Positions 25,678 to 35,143 of a DNA stretch of 64,000 nt are shown piece after piece. A program made the position numbers and the translations under genes. The notes below the pieces were generated by a model that was not told where the DNA came from, made no database searches, and worked only from the letters and a program-made list of their open reading frames with translations. How positions within the stretch are numbered: position 1 is the first letter of the stretch; every line of letters starts with the position of its first letter. The stretch spans positions 434,001 to 498,000 of the forward strand of contig NZ_JAMSLS010000002.1 of NCBI RefSeq assembly GCF_023806465.1. The letters are read 5' to 3'. The stretch is from Thermomicrobium sp. CFH 73360 (GTDB taxonomy: Bacteria > Chloroflexota > Chloroflexia > Thermomicrobiales > Thermomicrobiaceae).

Positions 25678-26538
25678 TCAGGATTCGTCCGGAGGTCGGA
25701 CGCCTTTGAGCTCCAGCGCACGAATATCCGCCTCAACCTCCGCCAGCTGCCGCTGGACGACCGGAAGCCGGTCACGTGTCCGCTGCCAGTCGCGGTAGAC
25801 TTCGTCGCGCTCTTGTCGAAAACGGTTCCGCTCAAGGAGGAGCTGCTGTCTCTGCCAGTCACGTGCAGTGCAGGTCGGACAGCGTCCACGCACGTCGCGC
25901 CAGCCCCCACATCGCTCACACGGGCGCGCAAGATCGGCGAGTGTCAGCGGCACCCAGACCACACCCTCGCGGCGTGCGGCCGCGAGCGCATCCATCGCCA
26001 GCAGTTCCAAGCTCGCGGCGAGGGTCTCGAGGAGTTCCTCACACGGACGACCGTACCCGACTTCCGCCAGGAGCGCTGCCACATCCCCTTCCACCCGTCG
26101 GAGCCGCGCTGGTGCAATCTGATGTCCACGCTCTGCCCAATCAACTTCCTCCACCCAACGGAAGGTCATCCCATTGATCTCAAGCAGAACGGTCGCTGGT
26201 TGCGCGTCGGCATCGACTGTCACCGTCACAGCAACTGCTGGCAGTGCTGGTTCTGGAGCTTGCGCAGAGTTCACTTCAAGCTGCCTGAGTTCTGCCTCTA
26301 CCTCAGCCAGCGCAGCTTCCAGCTCGCGGATCCGCTGTGCCCAACGGTTTTCTGGTAAGAGGGCTTGCTCCGCCTGCGCCAGGTCATACTGGAGTGCCGC
26401 GCGGCGCTCCAAGAGGCGCACGAGCCGCCGGCGCTCCGCTTCGCGCACGTAGGACGAGGCTGAGTCCACTGCCTCTCCTGCCTCACCCGTGTTTTCCGGC
26501 TTCCGCTGCAAGAAACGTTTCCAGGACATCGTGATCAC
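25678..26538 (-). CDS. Coiled-coil protein with zinc ribbon, unknown function
   Basis: 286 residues. Two heptad-like stretches (about 30-95 and 222-280) flank a central globular part (about 110-205) and a putative Zn site CERCGG then CPTC (about 208-225). It lacks signal or TM. Its start overlaps the M50-like gene stop by 4 nt, so they are coupled. The pairing of a coiled-coil/zinc protein with a membrane HExxH protein suggests a joint envelope or proteostasis function, which is inference only. Confidence 0.65.
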   Translation of the reverse strand: MITMSWKRFLQRKPENTGEAGEAVDSASSYVREAERRRLVRLLERRAALQYDLAQAEQALLPENRWAQRIRELEAALAEVEAELRQLEVNSAQAPEPALPAVAVTVTVDADAQPATVLLEINGMTFRWVEEVDWAERGHQIAPARLRRVEGDVAALLAEVGYGRPCEELLETLAASLELLAMDALAAARREGVVWVPLTLADLARPCERCGGWRDVRGRCPTCTARDWQRQQLLLERNRFRQERDEVYRDWQRTRDRLPVVQRQLAEVEADIRALELKGVRPPDES

Positions 26539-27512
26539 CTGCCATCGAGTTCGAGCGCATCGGTCGCGGTCTGAAGCCGTCGTAGAAGCTCAACCAACGG
26601 CGACGGACGAACAAACAGCGTGTCTTCTCTGAGAACTGCGCGCCAGGTCGCCCGTGGGGTTGGTGGCTCGCCAGTCAAGGCAACAGCCTTCACCACATTG
26701 GCACGCTCGTCGACCCAAGCCCGCAACAACCGCTGTCTACCATCACGCTGCCAGCGCAGTTCGAGGAGAGGCTTCCCGTCAGCCACCTCGCACCGGACGA
26801 TGAGCGGTGAGTCCTCTGCGCCAAGATGTTCCGCTGCCTCGGCGAGTTGCCGCCATGCCAGGCCTCGCTGGTCGGCCTCATCGAGTCGCCAAGGGATGCC
26901 AATGCGCTCGGAAACACGCCAGCGCAACCAGCGACTTCGCCAGAGGGCTACACCGGTCAGAAGCAGTCCCCCATGCACGATGCCAAGCCATAGCGGATAG
27001 GGCCACTGTGCGCTATAGAGCTGCATCCAGTCACCGTACAATCCACTCACCAGGTCGAGCGCAGGATAAAAGACAAGAGTCGTCGCCACGATCAACCCAC
27101 CACTCGCGAGGCAAACAACACTGACCGGCCGATGCACCCTCACGAACAGCCCGATCGCGAGCATTGCGAGGGCGAGCACCAGACTAACCACGTTCCCACT
27201 CAGCGCGATCCAGAAGTGGCCGGCCGGACTTGTTACATCGCTATACTCTACCCAACCAAGGAACAGAAGATAGCCAAATCCGGTCACCCGACCGCCCGCC
27301 AGCCAGACCGCGACCATGTGTCCGACCTCGTGGAGTAGCACTCCAAGCGGAACAACCAGAAACAGCGCAATTTCGACAAGGAGTGAGCGTTGTGCCGAGC
27401 TGAGCGGTTCAGCAAAGAGAAATTGCCGCCCACGCCAGGCCCGCACGAGTGCCCGCAGCGAGAGTGCGGCCATTGCCAGACTGACGAGCTGCAGCGTCGA
27501 AAACGTTGGCAT
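26535..27512 (-). CDS. M50-like membrane zinc metallopeptidase
   Basis: 325 residues. The zinc motif HEVGHMVAVWLAGG lies in the third membrane segment (about 75-90), and about five to six helices occupy the first 190 residues; the C-terminal 130 residues are cytoplasmic. Site-2-protease-like organisation is suggested, though the second conserved motif (NxxPxxxxDG) is only weakly seen as FYPALDLVSG. ATG at 27512 with AAGGTGG is chosen over GTG at 27524. It could cleave membrane proteins. Confidence 0.7.
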   Translation of the reverse strand: MPTFSTLQLVSLAMAALSLRALVRAWRGRQFLFAEPLSSAQRSLLVEIALFLVVPLGVLLHEVGHMVAVWLAGGRVTGFGYLLFLGWVEYSDVTSPAGHFWIALSGNVVSLVLALAMLAIGLFVRVHRPVSVVCLASGGLIVATTLVFYPALDLVSGLYGDWMQLYSAQWPYPLWLGIVHGGLLLTGVALWRSRWLRWRVSERIGIPWRLDEADQRGLAWRQLAEAAEHLGAEDSPLIVRCEVADGKPLLELRWQRDGRQRLLRAWVDERANVVKAVALTGEPPTPRATWRAVLREDTLFVRPSPLVELLRRLQTATDALELDGR

Positions 27513-27550
27513 CGGGTGATCCACCTTACCGGAGGATACTCTGCATCACC

Positions 27551-28216
27551 TCAGTCTACTGTACAGCCACGGTCACTGCGCGACCCTGAGACACAGGGAT
27601 GACCAGGAATGAGGAAGCGCCACAGCAACGACGTCCCGCGGCGAATGCCGATACGCGTCGTACAGGTGACCTCGGCAACCTGCCGGCCCGGTTGGATCCA
27701 GAGAGGTGGCCCATCAAGCGGAAGACCGTTGTGCGCCAGTGTGATCCCAAAAGCGATCGCCAGCGCACCAGGACCACTTGCCAGGCGCACCGGAGCGAGC
27801 TCCCGAGCGGTGCGACGCTGACGCAGCCGTCGTGCTCGCATTGTCTCGAGTCCGACGAGCGGTGCAGCCGCGCGGAGCAGCACGGCACCAGCTTGGCTCT
27901 CCGGTTCCGTCACGACGTTGCAGCAGGGATACATGCCGTAAGCGCGGTACACGTAGGCATGTCCCGGTGGTCCCCACATCACCCGTACCGGCCCGTTCCG
28001 ATAGCGCGCCGCATGCGACGCCGGATCCTCTGGCCCACCGTAGGCCTCAACTTCTACCAATTCCCCCGCCACAAGTTCCCCTTCAACAACGCTGACCAGG
28101 ATCGCCCCAAGGAGTTCCCGAGCAACCTCGACCGCCGGCCGCGCGTACCACTCCCGCGGTAAGGCGAGCGCAGGGTCGAGCTGAAGCGACGCGAGTATAT
28201 TGGTTCGCTGGCTCAT
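27551..28216 (-). CDS. 3-methyladenine DNA glycosylase (AAG/MPG family)
   Basis: 221 residues. VARELLGAILV, EVEAYGGPEDPASHA (the catalytic Glu region), VYRAYGMYPCCNVV and LASGPGALAIAFGI are diagnostic of alkyladenine glycosylases that excise alkylated purines. Family length is about 190-210. ATG at 28216 follows GGGGG; an upstream in-frame ATG (28294) is possible. The C-terminal residues extend beyond the domain. It lies downstream of valS on the same strand. Confidence 0.9.
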   Translation of the reverse strand: MSQRTNILASLQLDPALALPREWYARPAVEVARELLGAILVSVVEGELVAGELVEVEAYGGPEDPASHAARYRNGPVRVMWGPPGHAYVYRAYGMYPCCNVVTEPESQAGAVLLRAAAPLVGLETMRARRLRQRRTARELAPVRLASGPGALAIAFGITLAHNGLPLDGPPLWIQPGRQVAEVTCTTRIGIRRGTSLLWRFLIPGHPCVSGSRSDRGCTVD

Positions 28217-28552
28217 GATAGCCCCCAGTGCCTTCGACTCCGGCTCCGCGGGCGAGCGAGCCTCGCCACCTCGTTCCCGGAGGATAGTCTCCATCACTGT
28301 CCCCGCGCCCCCGGAGTACCGCTCAATTCGTCTTCCTCGTGGTAGAGCAGCGACGGTCAGACTTCGGCGAACCGATGAAGCGGACGGCTGGCGGCAGCCG
28401 ACCGGTGCACCCAGAACGGACAGGCCGCCAGAGTGCACGTCAAGCGAGAGCACGCTCAGCTGACCACCAGTCCTGGAGCAGGCGCACTGGCGACCGCCGG
28501 TGGAGAGGGGACGATGACAAAGCCCCGCAACCGTTGCGTTCTCGCTGGCGGC
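28217..28552. other. Intergenic region between valS and alkyladenine glycosylase
   Basis: 336 bases. A weak hairpin (CGCAAC/GTTGCG, 1-nt loop) followed by GGCTTTG sits at 28526-28540 on the - strand, just after the valS stop. Nothing else of note. Confidence 0.3.
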
Positions 28553-31231
28553 TCAGGCCAACTCCTCAAGCCGCGCCTGGAGAAGGCGTACACGCTCCTC
28601 GTTCTCGGCAAGTTTGGCACGATGCCGTTCCACGACGTGCGCCGGAGCGCGGGTCACGAACTGCTCATTCGCCAGAAGCGTGCGCGTCCGTTCGAATTCA
28701 GCGAGGAGCTCTTCCAGTTCGCGCTGCAGCCGTTGTCGCTCCGCCTCAATGTCCAGCATACCGCGCAACGGCAGGTAGATCACTGCATCGTCCACAATCA
28801 GCGAGACGACTTGACGCGGTGCCTCGAGAAGTTCGTCGACATATTCGAGTCCATCGCTGGCAATCCGCGCCAAGAAGCGGAACACGCCTTCGCTGTCCTG
28901 GAACGTCCGCCGGTGCGAGCCAGGGAAGATGATTGCCTGGATCCAGCGGGCCGGCTCCACCCCAGCCTCGGCCCGCGCATTGCGCACCGCCCGGATTGCT
29001 TCCATCAGGAAGGCAAACTCCTGCTCTGCCTCGTCGTCCATCTGCGTCGTATCTGGCTGGGGCCAGGGAGCGACCATAATGCTCTCGCCAGCGTGCGGTA
29101 GTCGTTGCCACAGTTCCTCGGTGAGAAACGGCATGAACGGGTGGAGCAATCGCAGTGCCCGCTCCAGGACAAAGGCCAGGGTCTGCCGCGCGGCCTGCGC
29201 GCTTGTACCGCCCACGTTGATCGCCACTTTGCTCGCCTCAATGTACCAGTCACAGAACTCGGACCAGAGGAAGTCGTAGAGCGTATGGCCGGCCTCGTGG
29301 AACTGATACCGCTCCATGAGGTCAGTCACCGTTTCAGTGACACGTTGCAGTCGGCTCAGGATCCAGCGGTCGGCCAAGCTGGCCGACTCTCGCGCCGGAG
29401 GCAGCACACTCCCGTCTTGCGCGCAGTCGATCGTCCCGCCGGCAAGTGCACGTAGCGTGTAGCGGGTGGCATTCCAGATCTTATTCGCGAAGTTGCGGCT
29501 CGCCTCGACCCGGCTTAGGCTAAGCTTCATATCGGTACCGGGGCCAGCCATCGTCACCAGCGTAAAGCGCAACGCATCCGCGCCGTACTGCTGCGTCACC
29601 TCAGTCGGGTCGATCACGTTCCCTTTCGTCTTGCTCATCCGCTGACCGCGCTCGTCGCGCACCGTGCCATGCAAATAGACGGTATAGAACGGCACCTCAC
29701 CCATGAATTCAAGGCCAAGGAAGACCATGCGCGCGACCCAGAAGAACAGGATGTCGTACCCCGTCTCCATCACCGAGCCGGGATAGAAGTACTGCAGATC
29801 CTCGGTCTCGTCCGGCCACCCGAGCGTGCTAAACGGCCACAGTCCGCTTGAGAACCAGGTATCCAGCACATCTGGATCTTGCTCGATGCGCGTACTCCCG
29901 CAGTGCTCACAGCGATCGATCGTCTCCTCGGCCGTCACGGTCAACTGCTCGCAGTCCTGGCAGTACCAGACCGGTATGCGGTGTCCCCACCAGAGCTGCC
30001 GCGAGATACACCAGTCGCGCACGTTTTCCAGCCAGTGAAGATAGACGGCACGGAAGCGCTCGGGGATAAACTGGAGCGTTCCATTGCGGGCCACCTCGAT
30101 TGCGGGCTGGGCAAGCGGAGCCATGCGCACGAACCATTGCTTGCTGATTAGTGGCTCGACCACTGTTCCACAACGCTGACAGTGGCCGAGGCTGTAACGA
30201 TGTGGCTCCGTCCGCACGAGGTAGCCTTGTCGATCGAGTTCCTCGACAACGCGACGCCGTGCTTCCTGGATGGTCAGCCCCGCAAACGGCCCAGCCGCCT
30301 CGTTCAAGGTGCCGTCCGGATTCAGGATGTTGACCGGCGGCAGTTTGTGCCGCTGGGCGATCTCAAAGTCGGTGAAATCGTGGGCTGGTGTCACCTTCAC
30401 CGCCCCGGTGCCAAAAGCCGGATCAACCGCTTCGTCAGCGACGATTTGCAGTCGCCGCCCCAGCAGGGGCAAGATCGCGGTCTTCCCCACAAGGTGCCGG
30501 TAGCGCTCGTCGTCCGGGTGGACAGCCACACCAGTATCGCCGAGCATCGTCTCCGGTCGTGTCGTCGCCACGACCAGTGACTCGTCACTTCCTTCCACCG
30601 GGTACCGCAGGTAATAGAGCGTCCCTTCCAACTCCTCGTGGTCAACCTCAAGGTCTGACAGCGCAGTCATACAGCGCGGGCACCAGTTGATGAGGCGCTC
30701 ACCACGATAAATCAGCCCTTTGTCATAAAGCCGCTTGAAGGCCGTCCGCACTGCCCGTGACGGGCCAGGATCCATCGTGAAGCGGAAGCGTGTCCAATCG
30801 CAGGAGGCACCAAGGATCCGCAGCTGCTCGCGAATGCGGCCGCGGTAGCGGTTCATCCAATCCCAGACACGCTCCAGGAACTTCTCCCGCCCCAGATCGT
30901 GCCGAGTCAGCCTCTCCTTGAGGAGCTCCCGTTCAACGACCCACTGCCCAGCGATCCCCGCATGATCCGCCCCGGGCAGCCAGAGCGTCGGGTAGCCCTG
31001 CATGCGCCGCCAACGGATCATTAAGTCCTCGATCGCGACGAAGAGCGCGTGTCCCATATGGAGCTCGCCGGTGACGTTCGGCGGCGGCATGATGATGACG
31101 AACGGCTTGCGACTCCAGTCGATCGTCGGCGTGAAGTACCCCTGTCGCTCCCACCAGTCGTACCAGCGCGCCTCCACCGCCTGCGGCTGGTAGGTCGGGG
31201 CAAGTTCGTCGGAGCGCGCCACGTGCGTCAT
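28553..31231 (-). CDS. valS: Valyl-tRNA synthetase
   Basis: 892-residue class I aminoacyl-tRNA synthetase charging tRNA-Val. PPPNVTGELHMGHA (HIGH motif, about 49-62) and RMSKTKGN (KMSKS loop) are both intact; the CP1 editing domain (TTRPETMLGDTGVAVHPDDE) and the C-terminal tRNA-binding coiled coil (ERQRLQRELEELLAEFERTR) are present. Length matches the family. A long leader of up to 900 bases lies upstream. Confidence 0.97.
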   Translation of the reverse strand: MTHVARSDELAPTYQPQAVEARWYDWWERQGYFTPTIDWSRKPFVIIMPPPNVTGELHMGHALFVAIEDLMIRWRRMQGYPTLWLPGADHAGIAGQWVVERELLKERLTRHDLGREKFLERVWDWMNRYRGRIREQLRILGASCDWTRFRFTMDPGPSRAVRTAFKRLYDKGLIYRGERLINWCPRCMTALSDLEVDHEELEGTLYYLRYPVEGSDESLVVATTRPETMLGDTGVAVHPDDERYRHLVGKTAILPLLGRRLQIVADEAVDPAFGTGAVKVTPAHDFTDFEIAQRHKLPPVNILNPDGTLNEAAGPFAGLTIQEARRRVVEELDRQGYLVRTEPHRYSLGHCQRCGTVVEPLISKQWFVRMAPLAQPAIEVARNGTLQFIPERFRAVYLHWLENVRDWCISRQLWWGHRIPVWYCQDCEQLTVTAEETIDRCEHCGSTRIEQDPDVLDTWFSSGLWPFSTLGWPDETEDLQYFYPGSVMETGYDILFFWVARMVFLGLEFMGEVPFYTVYLHGTVRDERGQRMSKTKGNVIDPTEVTQQYGADALRFTLVTMAGPGTDMKLSLSRVEASRNFANKIWNATRYTLRALAGGTIDCAQDGSVLPPARESASLADRWILSRLQRVTETVTDLMERYQFHEAGHTLYDFLWSEFCDWYIEASKVAINVGGTSAQAARQTLAFVLERALRLLHPFMPFLTEELWQRLPHAGESIMVAPWPQPDTTQMDDEAEQEFAFLMEAIRAVRNARAEAGVEPARWIQAIIFPGSHRRTFQDSEGVFRFLARIASDGLEYVDELLEAPRQVVSLIVDDAVIYLPLRGMLDIEAERQRLQRELEELLAEFERTRTLLANEQFVTRAPAHVVERHRAKLAENEERVRLLQARLEELA

Positions 31232-32135
31232 CGAGTCCCACCTCCACGTCGAGTGTCGCGATCGAGAACCAGATTACCCTCAAGCAGCACTCACTACTCA
31301 CGAGCGGCCAATCGACGCGTGCCGTACTCGTCGGAAGGAGCACCCTTCCATCGGACGGCCTCTCCCGGCAAGCGTACCGACCGCCAGCGCACAACGTCAA
31401 CGAGCCACGCGACACAGCGCATGGGCGCCTTTCCAAACCGTTCCCGATGCCCAGGCTCACCCTGGCGTGAAAACCGGCCACACCCACGACGCGATGGCCG
31501 ACTCTTGAACACTGCGTCCTCTCGCCCCCATCTCGTTCCCGGTCTATTGTCGCGCCTCCGGCATCCTGACAAGGCAGCGAGCACCAGGACCCGGGAGCCA
31601 AGCGCTGCCCGGCGATTGACTGCCCACACTATCGAAACAGGAAAGGGAGCTTGAGCGTTGACCCCTCCCTGGCCTCTTCCTCCTCGCACCACGCTCGCTC
31701 ACCAGCTCTTCAGCCGCTCGACGCGGCGATCGCTCGGCCGGCTCTCAAGCATGCAGCCAATGTGGGGCAGGGGGCATCTCCGCGCATAGGCTCCGTGTGA
31801 CATCACCGATGCGCTCGAGTGCGATGCGTGGCGCCTCTCAGGGTACGCCTCACGTCCGCGTCCCGCTATCCAGCCACATTGTCGGAGATATTACGTCCGG
31901 CTCAACTCCTGCACCCTGGCGGGAAAAGCGAGGAACGCTGGTTCTTCGGCGGTAACGCCTCCCGTTGTCCCTCGTTTCCTACCCTTGAGGGAACCCGGCC
32001 AATTCAGCCCAGGTCGGCGATCCGTACCCGGGTTCACCCAGCGTTCATTCTCCACCCTCGCCACTTTTCCGCACGCTGCCACGATTGCACGCTGGCTCGG
32101 ACGAGCAGGGCAGCTCCTGTCCCGGAGCACGCCCT
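31232..32135. other. Long non-coding stretch upstream of valS
   Basis: 904 bases between the last LysW-operon gene and valS. No ORF has recognised motifs. A hairpin AGGGAG/CTCCCT (31644-31649 and 31665-31670) followed on the - strand by TTCCTGTTT may be a weak terminator for the lysine operon. A T-box leader was considered but its consensus was not convincing. Confidence 0.4.
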
Positions 32136-32432
32136 TCACTCCTCCAGCTCGACCGATGCCGCGGGGACACGCTGGGCCAGCTGTTCTTGGAGGGCACTGA
32201 GCAATCGCTGCTCGGTCTCCAGGACGTGATCAGTGACCTCACGGAGGCGGCGTGTCAAGCGCGCCGAAAGGGTTAGTGCCCTCGCCGCAAGACGCAGCGC
32301 CTCGCCGGTCGTCAGATCCTCGCGTGCCGCTTGCGCGAGCAGCTCGGCCATTCGTTCTTCGTAGGTCGTCACCATCACACCGAAACTGCGCAGGATGACG
32401 CGCGTCGTCTCGCTCGATCGCTGCTCAGTCAC
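32136..32432 (-). CDS. Small helical protein at the end of the LysW operon
   Basis: 98 residues, almost all helical: a short N-terminal basic part, then FGVMVTTYEERMAELLAQ, a Leu/Arg-rich amphipathic segment and LREVTDHVLETEQRLLSALQ. No family recognised. GTG at 32432 follows GGAGGAGG with 7-nt spacing and overlaps the lysJ end by 8 nt, so it is coupled to the pathway. It may be a structural or regulatory partner of pathway enzymes, but nothing in its sequence proves this. Confidence 0.65.
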   Translation of the reverse strand: MTEQRSSETTRVILRSFGVMVTTYEERMAELLAQAAREDLTTGEALRLAARALTLSARLTRRLREVTDHVLETEQRLLSALQEQLAQRVPAASVELEE

Positions 32433-33636
32433 GCTCGCCTCCTCCACCTGATCCGGCGCGCAGCGCCTCCAGCGCCTCGCTGATCCGTACCACTGCAAAA
32501 TCAATGTCTTCACGGGTCAGGATCAAGGGCGGCAGGAGCCGCACCACCGTCGTGCCAGCAGGGAGCGCTAGCACTCCGCGCTCTTGCATCGCCTTGAGAA
32601 CGGGCGTCGCACGCGTCTTCAGATCAACACCGAGCATCAGTCCGAGTCCGCGCACCTCGCGCACGAGTGGGTGACGCAAGGCGAGCAGCTGCTGACGGAA
32701 ATAGGCACCAAGCTCCTTGGCAGCAGGGATCAGGTGGTCATCTTCGAGGGTCTGAAGCGTTGCCAGTCCAGCCGCACAGGCAAGCGGGTTCCCTCCGAAG
32801 GTGCTCCCATGGACACCAGGAGGCAACGCCAGCGCCACATCTTCTGTCAGGAGTGTCGCGCCAATCGGGACACCATTGGCCAACCCTTTGGCCACACAGA
32901 GGAGGTCCGGTGAAACTCCTGCGTGCTGGCAAGCAAACCAGGCACCGGTGCGGAACGCCGTCTGCACCTCGTCAAAAATAAGGAGTGCACCGCGATCTCG
33001 CGTGATCCGCCGCGCCGCCTCCAGGAAACTCGGATCAGCTGGATAAATTCCTGCCTCGCCTTGCACCGGCTCGAGAATCACCGCTGCCGTCTCCTGGTCG
33101 ACGGCGGTCTCCAGCGCCACGGCGTCGCCGTAGGGGACATGCGTCACTTCCGGCAATACAGCGAGGAACGGTTGGCGATATTTCGGCTCCCCTGTCGCCG
33201 CTAGCGCTCCGAGCGTCCGACCGTGGTAGCCGCGCCGTGCCGCCACGATCTTGCGGCGCCCGGTTACTGCCCAGGCGAACTTCAGCGCTGCCTCCACTGC
33301 CTCCGCGCCGGAGTTACTCAAGAACACGCGCACTAATCCATGAGGGGCGAGAGACAATAGCTTTTCCAGGAATGCCGCCCGCACGTCCGAGGCGAATGAC
33401 TGGTGACAGCTCAAGAGTCTCCCCGCCTGCGCGACGATCGCAGCAGTGACACGAGGATGGGCATGCCCCAGGAGATTGACCCCGTAGTTGCTCATCAGGT
33501 CGAGATACCGCTGCCCGTCACTATCATAGAGCCACACCCCTTCGCCACGCACTAACGCGATACCGCGCTTGGCATACAGCGGTGGCTGGAGCATCTCGTC
33601 GAGCTGGACGATCGTTGCCGTCGATCGCGCCGTCAT
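32425..33636 (-). CDS. lysJ: [LysW]-aminoadipate semialdehyde / acetylornithine aminotransferase
   Basis: 403-residue PLP enzyme. LIFDEVQTAFRTG binds PLP with Asp, and the Schiff-base Lys lies in LLCVAKGLANGVPIG. It would aminate [LysW]-aminoadipate semialdehyde to [LysW]-lysine (or the glutamate semialdehyde analogue to [LysW]-ornithine). Its start overlaps the lysZ stop by 4 nt (ATGA). Family members often serve both lysine and arginine synthesis. Confidence 0.9.
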   Translation of the reverse strand: MTARSTATIVQLDEMLQPPLYAKRGIALVRGEGVWLYDSDGQRYLDLMSNYGVNLLGHAHPRVTAAIVAQAGRLLSCHQSFASDVRAAFLEKLLSLAPHGLVRVFLSNSGAEAVEAALKFAWAVTGRRKIVAARRGYHGRTLGALAATGEPKYRQPFLAVLPEVTHVPYGDAVALETAVDQETAAVILEPVQGEAGIYPADPSFLEAARRITRDRGALLIFDEVQTAFRTGAWFACQHAGVSPDLLCVAKGLANGVPIGATLLTEDVALALPPGVHGSTFGGNPLACAAGLATLQTLEDDHLIPAAKELGAYFRQQLLALRHPLVREVRGLGLMLGVDLKTRATPVLKAMQERGVLALPAGTTVVRLLPPLILTREDIDFAVVRISEALEALRAGSGGGGERD

Positions 33637-34478
33637 GGTCGCACCTCGACCCGGCTCCCGGCGATCAGCACTGTCCCCGCGCCGGCAAGTGCCCGCTGGA
33701 TAGGCTGTGGCACACGTGCATCAGCAAACACCACTCGGCCGATCCCGGCCTGCACCGCCTTGCACCCTGCCTCCACCTTCTTCTTCATTCGCCCCTGTGC
33801 CGCCGTCATCGCCGCCTCGACACTCGCCGGATCGTCTACATCAATGGCGGAAATCAGCGAGTCCGGATCACGCACGTCCCGCAGGAGGCCAGGTGTATTC
33901 GAGAGGATGACCAGCGCATCAGCCCGCAGTGCAATCGCAAGCTGCATTGCCAGCTTGTCGCCGTCCACATTGATCGCCTCGCCCTGGTCGCTCACCGCCG
34001 GGGGTGTGAGTACAGGCAGATACCCATGGTCGAGCAGGAGCTCCAAGAGCTGCGTATCAACTCGTTCGATACTTCCCGCATAGTCTCCCCGCAGCACCTT
34101 CGGTTTCCCATTTTCGATCGCCCGCAGCGTGTCTTTGCGTGGACCGCTGGCGATGCGTCCGTCCATCGCTGTCAACCCGACTGCGTTAACGCCACGCTGC
34201 AGCAGTCCCTCGACGAGCCGCTTATTGACCAGACCGGCATAGACCATCAACATCAGATCCATCGTCTCGCGGTCGGTAAACCGGCTGACCTGACCAGTCG
34301 AGGACATCACGAGGCGTGGCTCCCGTCCAAGCCGTCGCGTCCACTCGTCAAGTGTCGCGTTTGCCCCGTGGATGAAGATGATCTGTGTCTCATGCCAGAG
34401 CGCTGCCAGATCGTCCAGCGTCAGTGCCGGATCGATTCCTGCGCTCCCTCCCAGCTTCACGACCAACATCTTTGTCAC
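33633..34478 (-). CDS. lysZ: [LysW]-aminoadipate/glutamate kinase
   Basis: 281-residue amino-acid kinase with VKLGGSAG at the N terminus, HGANATLDEW and NVDGDKLAMQLAIALRADALV. It phosphorylates the side-chain carboxylate of the LysW-bound substrate, parallel to ArgB. GTG start overlaps the methyltransferase stop (GTGA). Neighbouring lysW, lysX and lysY distinguish it from a stand-alone ArgB. Confidence 0.9.
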   Translation of the reverse strand: MTKMLVVKLGGSAGIDPALTLDDLAALWHETQIIFIHGANATLDEWTRRLGREPRLVMSSTGQVSRFTDRETMDLMLMVYAGLVNKRLVEGLLQRGVNAVGLTAMDGRIASGPRKDTLRAIENGKPKVLRGDYAGSIERVDTQLLELLLDHGYLPVLTPPAVSDQGEAINVDGDKLAMQLAIALRADALVILSNTPGLLRDVRDPDSLISAIDVDDPASVEAAMTAAQGRMKKKVEAGCKAVQAGIGRVVFADARVPQPIQRALAGAGTVLIAGSRVEVRP

Positions 34479-35143
34479 GTCGCTCCTTTCTCCCTCGTCC
34501 TCCCACTCGGCTTTTCCCAGACTGTGGTATGCCCCAAGAGCCAGCGCCGCTGAGCGATGAGTCGGAGACCCACCCGCTCAGCTAGTTCGCGCACCCGCCG
34601 ATACCGCACGTAGTGCGGGTCCCCCATTGTCTCGACGATTGCGAGGCGCCCACCCGGTCGCAGCACCGTCGCCAACTCTTGTACTGTCGCCGCCGGGTCG
34701 GCTGTTTCGCCAAGCACATGGACAAGGAGCGCCCGGTCGTACGTATCCTGCTCCAGCGCTGCCAACGTGCCCCGCCCGAGTTCCACCAGCAGCGGCAGCA
34801 CGTTGGTCAGTCCGCGCTTTTCCGCCTGTTGCTGCACCAATTCGAGCATCCGCGGCTGCATGTCAAGTGCGGTGATTGAACCGCTTGGTCCGACACGCTC
34901 GGCCAAGGGGATCGTCAGTCGCCCCGGCCCCGCGCCAGCGTCGAGTACCCGCATGCCCGGCTGCAACTCCAGCAAGGCAGTCAGCTCCGCTGCCTGGGCA
35001 AACGAGCGCACCCCCGGCAGTGTCAAGAACCAGGCGAGCCGCGCGGAAAAGGGCCGTCGGCGAGCAAGCTTCCAGCCGAGCGCGAGACCTACCGCGAGCA
35101 GAGGGGAAATGACCCAGCGACGTCGCACCACGCGACTCCTCAC
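34475..35143 (-). CDS. Class I SAM-dependent methyltransferase embedded in LysW operon
   Basis: 222 residues. The glycine motif I reads VLDAGAGPGRL, with ITALDMQPRMLE (motif post-I) and DRALLVHVLGE. Residues about 12-26 are hydrophobic (ISPLLAVGLALGWKLA), so it may be membrane-anchored. GTG start overlaps lysY by 4 nt and its stop overlaps lysZ by 4 nt, so it is fully integrated in the operon. No known step of LysW-mediated biosynthesis needs a methyltransferase; its substrate is unknown. Confidence 0.82.
   Translation of the reverse strand: MRSRVVRRRWVISPLLAVGLALGWKLARRRPFSARLAWFLTLPGVRSFAQAAELTALLELQPGMRVLDAGAGPGRLTIPLAERVGPSGSITALDMQPRMLELVQQQAEKRGLTNVLPLLVELGRGTLAALEQDTYDRALLVHVLGETADPAATVQELATVLRPGGRLAIVETMGDPHYVRYRRVRELAERVGLRLIAQRRWLLGHTTVWEKPSGRTREKGAT

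Noticed and set aside
31232-32135. T-box riboswitch leader before valS
   Set aside because: A GAGGGTAATCTGGT segment near the valS start was examined, but it does not fit the AGGGTGGNACCGCG consensus and no Stem I specifier loop could be drawn with confidence.
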